A model generated the notes under the pieces. The model did no database searches, was not told the DNA's origin, and was given only the letters and a program-made list of their open reading frames with translations. A stretch of 64,000 bases of DNA from the NCBI GenBank assembly GCA_004009845.1, contig RMBW01000015.1:310001-374000 (forward strand), in the 5' to 3' direction. Both the position numbers and the translations under genes were made by a program. This DNA comes from Davidsoniella eucalypti. Its lineage: Eukaryota; Ascomycota; Sordariomycetes; Microascales; Ceratocystidaceae. This document shows, piece by piece, positions 47,532 to 60,309 of this stretch (its first letter is position 1; each line of letters opens with the position of its first letter).

Positions 47532-48857
47532 AGCGGCCAGTAGGTGGGTGGTGCTCTAAGCAGAAAAGAGGTGCGCTGATTTGTAGTAGAGTGCCGAGAA
47601 CACGCGGTGGCGTACAAAGAACAAGAGATTATACGGTGGCGAGCAGAGAACAACACAGTATAGCACAGTAGCGGCTGTATAGGTGAGGCGGAGTGAGGCA
47701 GTAAATGCAGTAGTAACAGATGCAGTTATAATCACAGGAGACAAATATCTGACGGCGGTGGGATTCGCAGTGGTAGCAGTTGAAACTGGAAACAAAAAGA
47801 GCACTGTTAGAGAAAGCGAAGCATTGTCGACAAGATGGGGATCAAAAAGAGTAAGAGACTAGATAGGCGGACCAGGCGATTGTTTGGCGATGCTTGGCGT
47901 GAAAGGGCCGTCGGGAAAGAAGCGGATAAGACGACCTAAGCTCTTATAGAGAGTACTTTACTTGCAATAAATGGTAGCACTCGGGCCCCTCCCTCAAGTC
48001 GAATCGCACCAAAGAACCAGTAATCCATGCTCAATCTCGAAAAGCAAACATGAAAAAGCAGCAGGGCAAACAAAGGAACAAAGACCAGCAGTAGCACTTA
48101 CGAGCAGATATGTTTTCCAGCAGGCTTTCCAGAACGCCTAGCCTGGATTCCTATCTATAGATCGGTTGGTTGGGCTGTGGATCGATCGAGAGCGACGCTT
48201 GATGCCAGGCGGGGAAACGCACCACTTTGCAGGAACAAGGAAGATAGAAAAATAGAAACCAGAAGGCTTTCGGGTAGGTTGGGCGAAGATCGTCGAAAAT
48301 CTCAGCTTCTGCAGCAATAGTGCAAATAGTAGACAGCACTGGCTGTTTCTCAAGAGAGCAGCCCGCTAAAGGGCAAGACGACGCTCTAGAGGCTGTGTAT
48401 CTCTATTAGTCTCTTGTTTAGGCGGTTTTTGTGTGTACTCAAGATTGACGCAAACACAAACGCTGGTGTCGGACAAGGGGGCGGTAATGATGCTGGGTCT
48501 ATTATCGGCAGCAGAAATAGCAGTAGAAGCTATGTATCAGCAGGCCCTTTTTGGCTTTGAAGGGACGCTTGAGGCAAGACAAGATATCGCAGGGCAGAAG
48601 CCAGAAAGCAGACAGAGCCAGCCTATCGGTCGCTCTGGTTGTGGTTGGATTGGCTGATGGATGACGTGCAACCCGACTAAAGATAGGGAGGAACGGGCGC
48701 AGAGCTTCCGGATAGGTCGAAGATGGCTGATAAGAAGCAAAGGGCAAGAGCAAAATTTCCCGTGGTAGATGGCAGGTGCCGGATGGTTAAATGGCAATGA
48801 CTGCAGCAGGTCGAGTTGACAAAGTGACGGTTCGGGGTGCTAAAAGAAGAAAAATCG

Positions 48858-48884
48858 GAAAATCAAGAAAATCAAGAAAATCAA
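48858..48884. repeat. GAAAATCAA 9-nt tandem repeat, three copies
   Basis: Three perfect tandem copies followed by a partial GAAAA, in non-coding DNA upstream of the kinase gene. Confidence 0.9.
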
Positions 48885-51339
48885 GAAAACTAGGCAGTAA
48901 AATTCTGCCAGGTGGTGATGTCTTGAGACTAGGTCAATCGCTGAGATTGAAAAAGGAAGGAAACCTCAAATGAGAAGCCCAATGCAATTAATTACAAAGT
49001 GCCATGTGACGGCCTTGACTCTGATTTATTTCGATTGTTTTTTTATATACTTGGTTTGTTTTCTTCTTCTTTTCGTTACTTTGTTCAATAGTTGGGCTGT
49101 TTTAGGACTAGCACCATATTAATATTAGTCCTTCCTACTTCTAACAAGAACATGCATTCAATATAGCCTGTTGGTTGATTGCCTGAATTGCCAGCCCAGC
49201 AGATCAATCAAGTCTGCCGCTGGCTTAAGGGAACTCACGTTCTTAGATTGTAATTCTGGTACCGGCTGATCTTCAGCTATCTCTCGAGAAATCAAATCCG
49301 ATAATCAACTGGTCAAACCTGCTCTATCTGCTTCCGTTAAAGTATGTATCTTGTACATGAACTCTTAACACCTAATTCACGGGATAGCATTTTTTTTTCT
49401 CATGTTTCTCAGTACCCATAAGCAGCAGGCAAGTCCGCTTACAATGTTGCATCTAGTTTTCCCGAAGCTACTGTGAAGACCCTTATCGCGTATCTTCGCA
49501 AAATCACAATCGTCTCTTACTAGAGTTGAGCTATCATCAGTGTAGGTGCTTTCATACCGCCTCAACAACTGTTCTTACTACCTGGCAGCGCTAATGTCAA
49601 CTACATGTACCATTAGCGCTTAGTATACCCGGCATTTTCGGTCGACATCTTGCTCTCCATCCTGGCCCCTGTCCCCGGTCAGGTGCTTTGTGCCTTTAGT
49701 TACTGCAGATTAGTCTCAGCCTTTGCCGCGCCAGGTACAGGTACTACTTGTGGACGAAGAGCTCCTTCATCTGCTAACGGCTAGAGGCTGCTTGAACTCC
49801 TACACTATTGGCTATAGGAAGTCTCGGTCGGCTCTATGCTTCTATGCTTCTATTAATCAGCAGCAGTTATTTGTCCGTTTGCTGGCGTCTCAGATAGGCA
49901 ACCAGCTCTTCTCCCGATTGAGTGTTATCTTTCATACCCCGGCTCACAGTAGCCCTCGACTCAAGGGAAAAATATAAAAAATGTAAGAAAAGCTCCATAC
50001 AGTCTTCCCTGCTAGAATCAGAGACCAAGCGTTGCAAAAGGAGCCAACTTTTCTCGCTTCACATCGTCGCCTGTTGCCGTTTTGCATCCCACCCTGCTCT
50101 CTACCTCTTGACTATCATCATCATAGCTGCTTCCTTAACCTAGCCAACACCTTTAACGGCTCAACCGGGAATTCCTGGCACACTTTACCGGGCGGTTTAA
50201 ATGAGCGAATTCAGCAGTTACTACAACTAGAAAAGTATAGAAAAAATAATACCCTAACCTTGTTGGCAATGCTAAGATGCTCGAATAAGGTCACATGAGC
50301 TCATCACCTGATTCACGGGGAAGAATCTCTGGAATGCGACGGGTGCACTGTCGTTTTGTAACCCGTGCCATTGTTTTCTTCATTCTGGACTCAAATCCAC
50401 CAGTCTTCTAATGGAGCACAGACAGGCTCTGTTAGTCGTGAAGTCCATACCAATCACATATCCTATGAAAACCCAGCGTGCAGTAGAACGGCGCCTCATT
50501 GGCCGTATGACATTCACGCCGACTCCGCCCAGGTATTATTAATGCTGGACTGTTGCATGCCTACCCATACTTCAATAGTTTTATGATAATATCTTCACAG
50601 ATGTGATGTCATAGTCGAAACCAAAACGTTAACATACATTTATATACAAGTATTTTTAAAAGACGATGGGTTGGAGCCTACTCGTGTATGTCTTCGAGAT
50701 ATCACCAAAAAGCTAGGATAGGCAACAGACACTGTTTTTTCACCAACTACAGCCAATTTCCATTCCCGCCGTACTTTCCCTATACATAATTTAGGCATTG
50801 TTTTTCATTCCATACACCCATCAAGGCGAATATTTCTTCCTGGCATGAAAGGTATCCCATTACTTCATCCCAACGCCGGTAAACTAACTTCTCGTCTATT
50901 TAGCACCCCCGTTGTTTACAGGGTTTTTCAATCACTGTCGGCCTTGTGACCACCACACTAACACTAGCCAGAGGTAAAAGTTCTATTGTAGCACGACATG
51001 ACAACATCTGACATACCCATGAAAATGATTGGCACTAAGGTGCGACAAGCCATCTTCCAACTAGTCTTACCATAAGTACATAGTCATAGTAAAAGCAAGG
51101 AGAGTACAAATGTCAATTAGCATCGCCAGCTAAGTAGGGAGTACTTAATCTTTTCTGGGGCTAAGTACCTTTTAAAAAGTCCATTTCTGGTGCTGAAGTA
51201 CAAATTCCCAAGAAAAACTCGACAAGGAAGTAGCCCGCTAGTACAATATAGACCCTAAACTAGCAATACAGGGTCATGTAGCTGCTGGCTGCCAGCTGGC
51301 GCCGGCCAGTCAGACTCTTAATTGATTTCGCAGCTATGA

Positions 51340-51365
51340 ACGCGTTTAGACGCGCTCAAGAGCGC
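51340..51365. promoter_or_regulatory. MluI cell-cycle-box-like sites upstream of PRI2
   Basis: ACGCGT (51340-51345) and ACGCGC (51350-51355) lie 10 bp apart, about 230-245 bp upstream of the PRI2 ATG. A GCGCTC-AA-GAGCGC inverted repeat (51352-51365) overlaps the second. ACGCGT is the MCB core bound by Mbp1/Swi6-type MBF, which drives DNA replication genes at G1/S in yeasts. Function here is inferred. Confidence 0.55.
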
Positions 51366-51584
51366 TCAGGGATTTCGAAATGATGGGAAATAGCTGAAGA
51401 ACTATTGATCGGTAAACCATTCCTTAGCAACCGTTTACAAACACTATCCTTCTAGCCAACTAACCACCTACATATGGCGAAGAAAAACAGCCACGACACA
51501 CCCAAATAAACAAACTACACGTCGTCTTTTGTACATATACCGGTGTTTACTACATAGCCTAATTACGCCAATATCTAATTCACA

Positions 51585-53178
51585 ATGCTGAGAACAGGCG
51601 TGAGCCGCAACGATCACAAGCGGCAAAGTGTTCTTGATCCTCGCAAGTCACAGTTCACAGAGTCAGCATTTAAAGACCAAACTTATCCTCACCGTCTCAA
51701 CTTTTATATCACCCCTCCCACATCTGATATCACCCTAGAACAATTCGAGCAATGGGCCATCGACAGACTTCATGGTATGTCCGGTTAGCCAATCCTGTGT
51801 TGTGTTGATGTCACAAGCAAACTGACCCCTCGTTTCTTCTTCTTGGCTCGTAGTGTTGGCTGAGTTAGAAGCATGCCAACATAGAAATCGGTCTCTACCC
51901 GAGACTACAACCTATATGAAACCTATCATCGACAAATACCTACCTCTGGACTCGAACACCTCCAACTCGTCACATCTCGCCGCTCAACGGCAAAAGGATC
52001 ACTACAGCCACTTCATCCTACGTCTGGCCTTTTCCCGCACCGAAGAGCTTCGACAACGATTCGCCCGAGTAGAGTCCACACTATTCCGCATCCGCTTCAC
52101 ATCTGATGGCTTAGCAGACCGTTCCACATTTGTAAAGTCGTTGAACCTTCCATGGTTTTCTGACGTATCGGAGCGGGAAAAGGAGGAATTAAAGGCCGAG
52201 CTAGATGCTACTGTTATGTTCAAGAAAGGCATGCAAGCCGAAGACAATGTTTGGTTCAAGGTTGATTGGATGCGTGTACCTGAGCTTGTTGAAAGCCGTA
52301 AAGTCATCATGCGCGGCGGCAAGGCATACGTCCCAGGTCGTGAACAGATGTCCATGATTTGCGCCGAGTTCTCTAGCAATCTCGACAAGCAACTCGAACT
52401 TACTGCACGTGCTGTACCCCGCCTAGATAAAGACAACAGATTATCGCCGATTCTCGATCATCTAGCTAAGAACTTCATCACCCCAGACAGTTATTTGACT
52501 AGTAATTCCACGGCTCTGGGCGGCGAGGTTAGTGCTGCTAATATCGATAACCTCTCCAAGCACTATCCTGCGTGTATGTCACATTTACACCGGACACTTC
52601 GCCGTGACGCTCACTTAAAGCATCACGCACGTCTGCAATACACGCTCTTCCTAAAGGGCATAGGTCTGAATCTGGAGGAATGCATGCTTTTCTGGCGCCA
52701 GGCCTTCCGGAACATCCCAGAAGACAAGTTCAACAAAGAGTACCGCTATAACGTTCGCCATTCCTACGGTGAAGTAGGTGGCGATTCAAATCGACGCGGA
52801 GGTGGTTACGCGCCGATGAGCTGTCAGAAGATCCTCACAGACACACCACCAGGTCCTGGTCAGGCCCATGGTTGTCCATACCGCCATTTCGGCGTGGATA
52901 ACTTAACAGCACTCCTGCAGACTATGGGCGTTACGGACCGCGAAACGATTCATGGAGTTATGCAAGACAAGGAGCAGCAAAAGTTCCACATGGGCTGCAA
53001 TAGAGTATTCGAGCACATGCATAAGCAAGAGCTGAAGCGTGCGAGGGATGAAAGCATTATGGGTGCTGCGCAGTTGGATACTATCATTCATCCCAATGAA
53101 TACTTCAAACGCAGCTATATCCTCAGCGACTTGGATAAGGCAAAGGATACGATGGCTGTCAAGTCTGAAAACCAATAG
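51585..53178 (+). CDS. PRI2: DNA primase large subunit
   Basis: Predicted exons are 51585-51774 and 51854-53178, 504 residues. The 79-nt intron has donor GTATGT, a CTGAC branch and acceptor CGTAG. The join gives FEQWAIDRLH-VLAELEACQ, the conserved N-terminal motif of Pri2. The N-terminal helical domain (about 1-290) binds the catalytic subunit and DNA polymerase alpha. The C-terminal domain holds four cysteines with the spacing expected for the 4Fe-4S cluster: about C304 (YPACMS), C387 (MSCQKI), C404 (HGCPYRH) and C445 (MGCNR). The intervals of 83, 17 and 41 are close to those of yeast Pri2. It acts with Pri1 in RNA primer synthesis at the replication fork. No break was seen. Paired MCB-like sites upstream fit replication-linked expression. 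Confidence 0.95.
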
Positions 53179-55973
53179 ACACTTACATTTAGATGGGCAC
53201 ATTGTTATAGACGGCGGACTCTAGGTAAGGGCTTTGATTTGCTTTGTTTCATCGTTATGCATTACCACAGCCTGTGTTATATGGTAGTAAGTGTATCTTG
53301 TATCATGGCGGGATCTGCATATGGTTGACTATACGGTGTGCTATAATGACTAGCTTTTTCTTGATAATCTTACTGTAAGATGACCAACATTGATAAACTA
53401 CATATGAAGAGAAACCCACTATCTCGAGTATATTTCCAATGTACAATATAATATCCATGGTGAAGTGAGAGCGGGGTTCTACGGGTTAATCCGTTGGTTT
53501 CCAGTGATGGTGTGTGGGTGATGTTACGATCTTATCGGCCCTGTATCGACACTCTGGATATCGCGTGAAGGATGTCTCTAGCCTAATATATATATACAGA
53601 TACATTAAAGAGCACAGCAGCGTCATGGTTCTTGGTAACATCGTCCACAAATAAAACAAATATTTAGCGACCATCATCCCACATTGTAACAAAAGAACTC
53701 GGGTGTCAACATCGCTCTAAGAAACAAACTACCTACCACTTGAAATTGTGTTTAACAAGCCAAACATTGGTATTTTGCGGAACTGTCCGAAAAAAAAAGT
53801 AATCTTTAATGATTCATGTTCCACATGTCAACGTTACAACGAAGGCGAAATAGGAAAACGTACTACCCAAAAAGGAGAATCACCTTGGTTTTTTTTCTTT
53901 TCTTTATTGACTACAATGTAGAACTCGTAAAGGCAAACAAACGATGGCTGTGGCATGATTAGATACACTTAGAACAGAGCAGACTATATCAGAACTGGAA
54001 CCAAAGAAGTCGGATGGTGGGATGACTAGGGTCTCCTTCGCATAAGTAGGTACTTCCATGATACTCACAAAGAACATGAGACATTGTTAAATCCAGGAAA
54101 AAGAAACCCCCCATTGTCTCGGTTTGTATTAGGACATAGGCCCTAGGTTTTGGTTAATTCAATTCATCATGTATCATATATTTGATATACAAAAACCCTA
54201 TAGTACACATCATGAAGCAGTAATATCAAACATCGAGTCTTGGTAATAAAGCAGTGTTACCAATATAATTGGATTTGGTACTTTGACTTCCGTATCACAC
54301 GCCATTAAGAAGGGACAAAAGATTGGGTTTCTCTCATTTCCTGCCTGAAAGCTTACGGGGGGGGCGGAATGATATGACCGGACGGAAAAGCCAGTGAAGT
54401 TGTGGGTGTTGGGATAACGGAAAATAGGGCTTTTGGCTGTAAAGAATTATGTATTTGCTAGTTTTTAACTGAAGATGTGATCAAGATTGATCGGTCATTT
54501 TATGCAATCGCCATTATCATGCATTCAAGATGTTTTTTTTTCTTTTTTTTCAGGTTAACGCAGTCAGATATCAAAGAGCACAAGATCTCTGGCTTTATAT
54601 GTATTATTTCGCTGCCAATATATGCTAAATTCCCCACACTATCTATGTATAGTCTGTACGACAGTTATACCAACCTTTTTCATAACATTTCAACCCTAAT
54701 GGGTTCAAGCACCTCGCATTTTTTATGCACATTTCATGTACAAATTTTTGATGAACGGAACAAAACTGTCTGGCAATGATTCATAAAATGTTAGAGAAAA
54801 AAAATAAGGTTTTGCTTTGCGGCCTAAATCTTCGCCTTATTGGCAACCTACTAAAATCTTTGATCATAGGATTAAAAATAAAACGGTATGAAGAGCCCAA
54901 AACAGACACACCAAAATCTAGAAACGCAATTGCGGCCAGAAGCAACACAAAACGGATGGATGGATTTTCCAACGTAACTTCCATTACTTGGAAGGTACCC
55001 TCCATGTACCGTACCTGCGTTTTGGGAATGGAAATGGTGGAGCACTTTGACCGGAGCAGTTTCCTTTTACCATTCCTTTGCGGAACTTCTCGATCTCTGC
55101 TTCTTTTCCCCCCCTTCTTTTCGATCTTAGTATAGAAAGAACCATCTTCGTTTTGTTTGTTTATTTATTATTTTTTACCTTCTCTTTTTCTTTGTTCTTC
55201 TTTGTTTCTATCGACATCCATCCTTTTTTTTCTATTCTGGTTACACATTCCTTAGCCTTGCATATATATGTTTTTTTCTTTCGATCTGTAACTTATCCTC
55301 ATAAATTACGTCGTTTTTTATCTCCTTATCTTCTATCTGTCATAAATATCCTGACCGCCGATTCTACCTATTTGACAGACGCGTGAGACATCGAGCGAGC
55401 CGGGGTCCCAGCATATCTTTCTTACCTCATAGCTAGTCTAGTCTGTTGGTGTCGTCTGATTCTATCATATCAATATCTCTAGTCCAGTTAGACTGTCAGC
55501 TTAGTCGCTTAATCGATTGGTTCTTCTGTCACCAAGCTTCGGCAACTGTTCAAGCTTGTGTCCGTGGGTTCTTTCAATACCCCCTCCATATCAGAGACCG
55601 GTCTATAGCATTATATGTTCAGTTCTATGCTTTCACCCTCATCTGTTTTGCTCGTTATTTGATGTCGCTACGAGTGGTAACATTCAGTATCGTTCACGTA
55701 TCAGTAACTCACTATCTAGTGATCTTCTCGTCACCGCCTGGAGAAGATATACTGCAGCGGCACAGACTCTGTTATCTGGGTTTGTAGATCGCATGGCCGT
55801 CACCGACAATCTATAATAGCGGTGGCTTTGGGCGTCCCGAACCATGACTACCGTCTGTAGTCTAACTCTAGATCTAGGTCAGAGCTTCCATTATACTACT
55901 CAAACATACAACATTGTTAACGACAACACTTGAACAACATCTCTATCACTCGGTATCACACTACAAGTCAGCC
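53179..55973. other. Intergenic region with long CT-rich leader on the right
   Basis: A 2.8-kb gap with no supported gene. From about 55020 to 55900 the + strand is pyrimidine-rich, suggesting a long 5' leader for the coiled-coil gene starting at 55974. ACGCGT occurs at 55379-55384. Only short frames are seen on either strand. Confidence 0.5.
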
Positions 55974-56543
55974 ATGGCTAATAACTATGCTACTGTATCG
56001 GAGACAGATCTGATGCTGAGTGATCGACAGGTTGAGATCTTGCGGCAAAGTCGGGCATATCTTGATTCTACACATTCAAACACCCAGTGCCAGTCAGTAT
56101 CCTCCCGAGGAGCCAGTCGTACCTCCAGCCAGGGGATGCTTCACCTCGACACATCATCCATGATACTTCTCGGGCAACACTTCGATGCCATGATGAACCA
56201 CGTACAAGCGCAAATTGGCCAACTTGAGTTACAAATTCAAGAAAGTACCGATTCCTTGCAAGATGAAGCCACACTTGCCATGGTAGATGCTGATGCTGAG
56301 ATGGCACGGATACAGGGTTACATGGCTCGTATGGATGAGCTGGATAATCACTTTGATGAGATTGCAAGCCTGCGCGATATTATTAAGGGCAATCGCCAGC
56401 GTATTGCACTCTTAGCTCGTCAATTGGAAGAAACGCCGGACACTGAATCGGGTGATAAGAAAAAGCGGCATTCAAAAAGTTCCAAGCATGGATCTTCTTC
56501 AAACCACGGAGCAAACTCCAAAAAGATATCCAGAAAGTATTGA
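55974..56543 (+). CDS. Small coiled-coil protein of unknown function
   Basis: A single-exon gene of 189 residues. The ATG lies in a good context (GCCATGG). The upstream in-frame extension begins with a non-ATG codon and is left out. Residues about 1-55 are Ser/Thr-rich. A long helical stretch of heptad-like character covers about 58-150 (LGQHFDAMMNHVQAQIGQLE, MDELDNHFDEIASLRDIIKG, NRQRIALLARQLEE). The C-terminal 35 residues are Lys/Ser/His-rich (KKKRHSKSSKHGSSS). I do not recognise a family. The size, helical core and basic tail would fit a subunit of a small coiled-coil complex such as BLOC-1-like or kinetochore assemblies, but this is a guess. Steady codon use and the clean start support a real gene. 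An isolated ACGCGT lies about 590 bp upstream. Confidence 0.7.
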   Translation: MANNYATVSETDLMLSDRQVEILRQSRAYLDSTHSNTQCQSVSSRGASRTSSQGMLHLDTSSMILLGQHFDAMMNHVQAQIGQLELQIQESTDSLQDEATLAMVDADAEMARIQGYMARMDELDNHFDEIASLRDIIKGNRQRIALLARQLEETPDTESGDKKKRHSKSSKHGSSSNHGANSKKISRKY

Positions 56544-59500
56544 TTTTGGATGCTTTAAGCTCCCTAGACCAGATTTACTGGCTATTGAAGCCTCCTTGAC
56601 GCGCGCTTTGCGTGGGTACACAGAACCTCTATAGCTCCTGATTTCCAACTTCATCTCAAGCATCATCATCATCTTGAGCTTTACGTACGACTTTCAATAT
56701 CATATACTATCTACTTGAGTCCTCGCGGACAAGACTAAGCCACTATGGCCCTCGACGGCAACATCGATATTTATCTACTGATAGACCTAATCTACAACAT
56801 ATATCCATCATTTATTCTTTGTCACATCATATACAGTTGACAAACTTGTGTTATAATTTTGTTATGTGATAGATTTAATTACTTTGTAATTGATGTCTAG
56901 GGTTTGTATTAACCCTGCTAATTGAGTCAGATAAATTACTAGGACGTAATTATGAATCCTGTATCATCTTAACTCGTGATAGACAAGGATCCAATTTATA
57001 GCTGAAAACATACTAATCACAATCTTAAAAAGGGTTAAAGACGTGATGGTGGAAATATCAAAGTACGATGTTATGTACATACATATTGTATGCTGCATGA
57101 ACATTTTGGTGGCGTTCATGCATGACCGACTACGCTTGACAATTTCATAGCCCACGCAAGTCTTGTTCTTCTAATGCAATAATACACAGTCTTAGGGTAT
57201 ATAAGTATAGTATTCCGTCTATAGTGCGATATATTGATTGGGTAGCCGCAACTGGGTTCAGCCTGGTTCAGCCACCGATATCCAGGATATTCAGGGCGGG
57301 TAGAACGGGAAAGGCTAATCTGTCAAGCAACTGCGAACAATTGGCTGGTGTAAGTGTCAAAAGAATAGGAGAGATGAGAAATAACAATGGGCGAAATAAT
57401 AGGCTGGAATGTTTTCGAAGGGCGCTAGGCTAAATGGCCTCGTTAGCCTACCTGAATTCCATAGCGTCGGGCACGAATCATGTTGAGGAATGGAACGTAA
57501 AGAAGGGAGTACCGGTGTCTATAGTATGGTTGACGGCATTATCGTGGATGTATTTTCTTGTTATAGGGCTGCTGGCTCAGGATAGAGTTTTGCAAAAGGG
57601 AGAAATGTCATAAACAAGAAGAACAATCTCGTTTTCATGGATGACTGCATGTGGAGTGGATATCGAATGATGCAGAGAACTTTGAAGGCGTTGGCGGATA
57701 TCTAACATGCAGGAGAGAAGGGTTGGTGTTTTATCTGCTAGTGTTCTCTCCAGAAGATATGAGCTAGTGTCCTTGAAAGATGGAGAAACAGAAGTCGAGT
57801 GTAAGAAGACATTGAAAGGGATAGAGCAAGCGACAAGCGAACTACTCAGGATCTGTTCCTGGAGAGACTGATACGATGTTGCTGTTTATGCCGTTGGGTT
57901 GACGGCAACTAAACATCATATAGGTGACAAGATGGAGGGCACACACATTATTACAATATCAGTCTGGGGCAATAAGGTGCTATGTGAGGTCAGTATAGCC
58001 TTGGACGTTGACATTTCCAAGGCGGGCTATGTGGGAGGCAAAGGACAGCACATCAATATTGCGAAGCCCTAATATTTTTGCGTGGGCTCGATGCTACAGA
58101 AGAGGGAAACTAACGGCCACAGAAAACGGTTGGGCTCGAGTACTACCGTGCTTTTCCTGGATTATATACATATGACTGATTAGAGGAATCTATCTTATCT
58201 CTGAGCTAATGCTTGAGTAGCTACATATAGCAAGATAGACTAAGAACCCGTTGATTGGATCGTCGAGATTAGCCGTAGCTTTGGTGACCTGCTTGTCTGA
58301 GACCTATTTCTTGAAGCATGAAAATTGAGCGAGAAGATACGACATATGGATCACGAGAGTCTGTCTGATATGTGAGGTGAGATATCAACTGCTAAGCTCG
58401 TAGTATTGTGTATATTCAGCGCATAATTTGCGGAGGCTAATGGTAGCACACACAGCATATCTGTAAATGCAGTGTTCTACAGATATATGGCGGGGGCCCA
58501 TAAGAATATTCTAGTAGCACGATACTATGCATATGTACACAACTGGCTCTGAAGCCCGAAAGACGAACATGGCAGGAAAATAGGAGAACAGATTATTCTT
58601 CGGCATATATATAAATATGCAGTAGATGCAGTAGGATTAGGGCAACCTGGGCAGACCGGATATAAATAAGAACGCACAAAAGATGATCTCACGACGTAAA
58701 AAGCTGCTCGTTCCTGAGGAAATTCGGAAGATTCGGAAAATCTCACGAGGTTTGTTGCAACAATTCGAGCAAAAGGGCTGAAAGGAAAAACGGCGCGTCA
58801 CGTCCCAACTTGGATGTAACTCTGGCCAACTGGGTCTGCTAATTACACAAATCAAATTTTCTGGCTTGCCTTGTTCTTTTGCTTACTCCTCGGCCAGAAG
58901 AAGAAAAGAAAAAAAAAGGTTATTTTTTATTTTTTTATTTTTTTATTCAGAAACCGGGGCTCTCTTCGATTCCTTAAGTTGGTTCCGGACTGTTTCTTGT
59001 CTACTGAGATTTTTACCCCTAGTCAAAGGACCCGGCAAACTTAGTAACGAAGCAAGAAAGCTTGTGCCGTTAACAGTATTGCATAGTGGCTTTGCTGGGT
59101 AGATCGTTAGGAGCCGTAACTAGAAGAACGAACGAGGAACGAAGCTCATCTCGTCTTGTCGGTCCATGTTCTTGGTTTCGTTTTTCTCTCGCCTGTTTCT
59201 TTTCTTCTTCTTTCTTTCTTCTCTTCTTGTCAGAGTGAGGCAGCTTCTCACGGCCGTTCTTTCTTTACCTTACCTGTCCGCAGTCAGTTCCATGCGTTGT
59301 CTTTTGGCTGGTGCTGTAAAGCTACGTACAGCGAGGTCGACGACGTCTCTATAGCCTGCCCCAGCGCTGGCGGCCTCTTTTTATTTTATTTTTGTTATGC
59401 AGCGGAAGACGAACAGCGGTCGTTTGAAGTCAGAGGCCGAAGAAAAGAAAAGAAAAGAAAAGGCACGCCTAGAGCTGTAGCAGCAGTAGCAGAACAGCAA

Positions 59501-60309
59501 GACACGGAAGCAGGCTTTGCAGGTCTCTGCTCACTAACTGATGCTACAGCTCGGCGCCTATTTTCCCAGATCATCCCCTGTGCCCCAACTGCATAGTTCC
59601 CAAAGAACCACACCCAACGCGCCTTTCAGCGTCCTGCCCTCTGTTTCTTTATTCGAGCCCACTGAAAGCCAGCTAAGCTAAGCCAGCACAGCGCCCACAG
59701 ACGGTGGAAGATCCCGCTTGTTTTCTCGTTCACTCGTTTCTGCTGTCCGCGTCTTATTTTATTACCATATTAATATCACTCTATCGGCCTTTTTTGGTAG
59801 CTGGCTTTGCGTTGGATATTGTGACTGCCTGCTGCTAGCCACCGCATTTCCAGTCTACAGCGTTTGCAGCTACGACTCCTGATTTATTATTATTTTTATT
59901 ATACTTTTTGTTTTTCCTGTTCCCAGCCATCGCATTTGGATAACTCGCTGCATCCCCAAAAGCTGCGGCCTTGCATTCATCGCTTTTGTTTATTTTTTAT
60001 TTTTTCCTTTGTTCCTTTGCCCATCCGACTTGCATTTGTCTGCATCTCAGCGTCTATTTTCTCGCCTTGAATTGCACTGTCTAGAAACCCCTAGAATATC
60101 CGGCTTCCATTCCATGTCCTTCGTCTTGCGCCTGAAGTGATCATCCACCGATCCATTGTTCTGGGTCCCGCGATTTCGGTACGTTCTTTTTTCTTTCTTT
60201 CTTTTGTGCTGTTCTGGTGCTGGCCCGATAACACGCGCTTTTATAGCCCTGGGACCGCGCCGGCGTCCACTATAAGCCTCTGTAAGCAACTGTACTAACC
60301 GCCATGCAG
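56544..60309. other. Intergenic region with long pyrimidine-rich leader
   Basis: A 3.8-kb gap. The left part (56544-58880) has no supported gene. From about 58880 to 60300 the + strand is T/C-rich (TTTTTTATTTTTTTATT near 58922), suggesting a long, probably spliced 5' leader of the next gene. Small upstream frames occur, such as ATG at 59166 (62 codons) and ATG at 60112 (8 codons). Confidence 0.45.

Larger units (their letters stand above)
47532..51584. other. Intergenic region: kinase promoter (left) and PRI2 promoter (right)
   Basis: A 4-kb gap with no supported gene. The + strand is purine-rich from about 47540 to 48980, which makes the kinase leader CT-rich on its sense strand. A tandem GAAAATCAA repeat lies at 48858-48884. 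The right end carries MCB-like sites at 51340-51355. Frames are short and scattered. Confidence 0.5.

Noticed and set aside
50240..50262. ACCCTAACCT, possible telomerase RNA template or telomeric relic
   Set aside because: It is not a perfect telomeric 1.5-repeat, and no conserved telomerase RNA elements were recognised around it. Such 10-mers also occur by chance.
59156..59596. 146-codon + strand frame in the leader of the 60310 gene
   Set aside because: It starts at a non-ATG codon and is T/C-driven low complexity. It is better explained as leader sequence.
59780..59800. TATCGGCCTTTT resembling a U2 snRNA 5' end
   Set aside because: The following bases do not continue the U2 sequence and no branch-recognition region follows.
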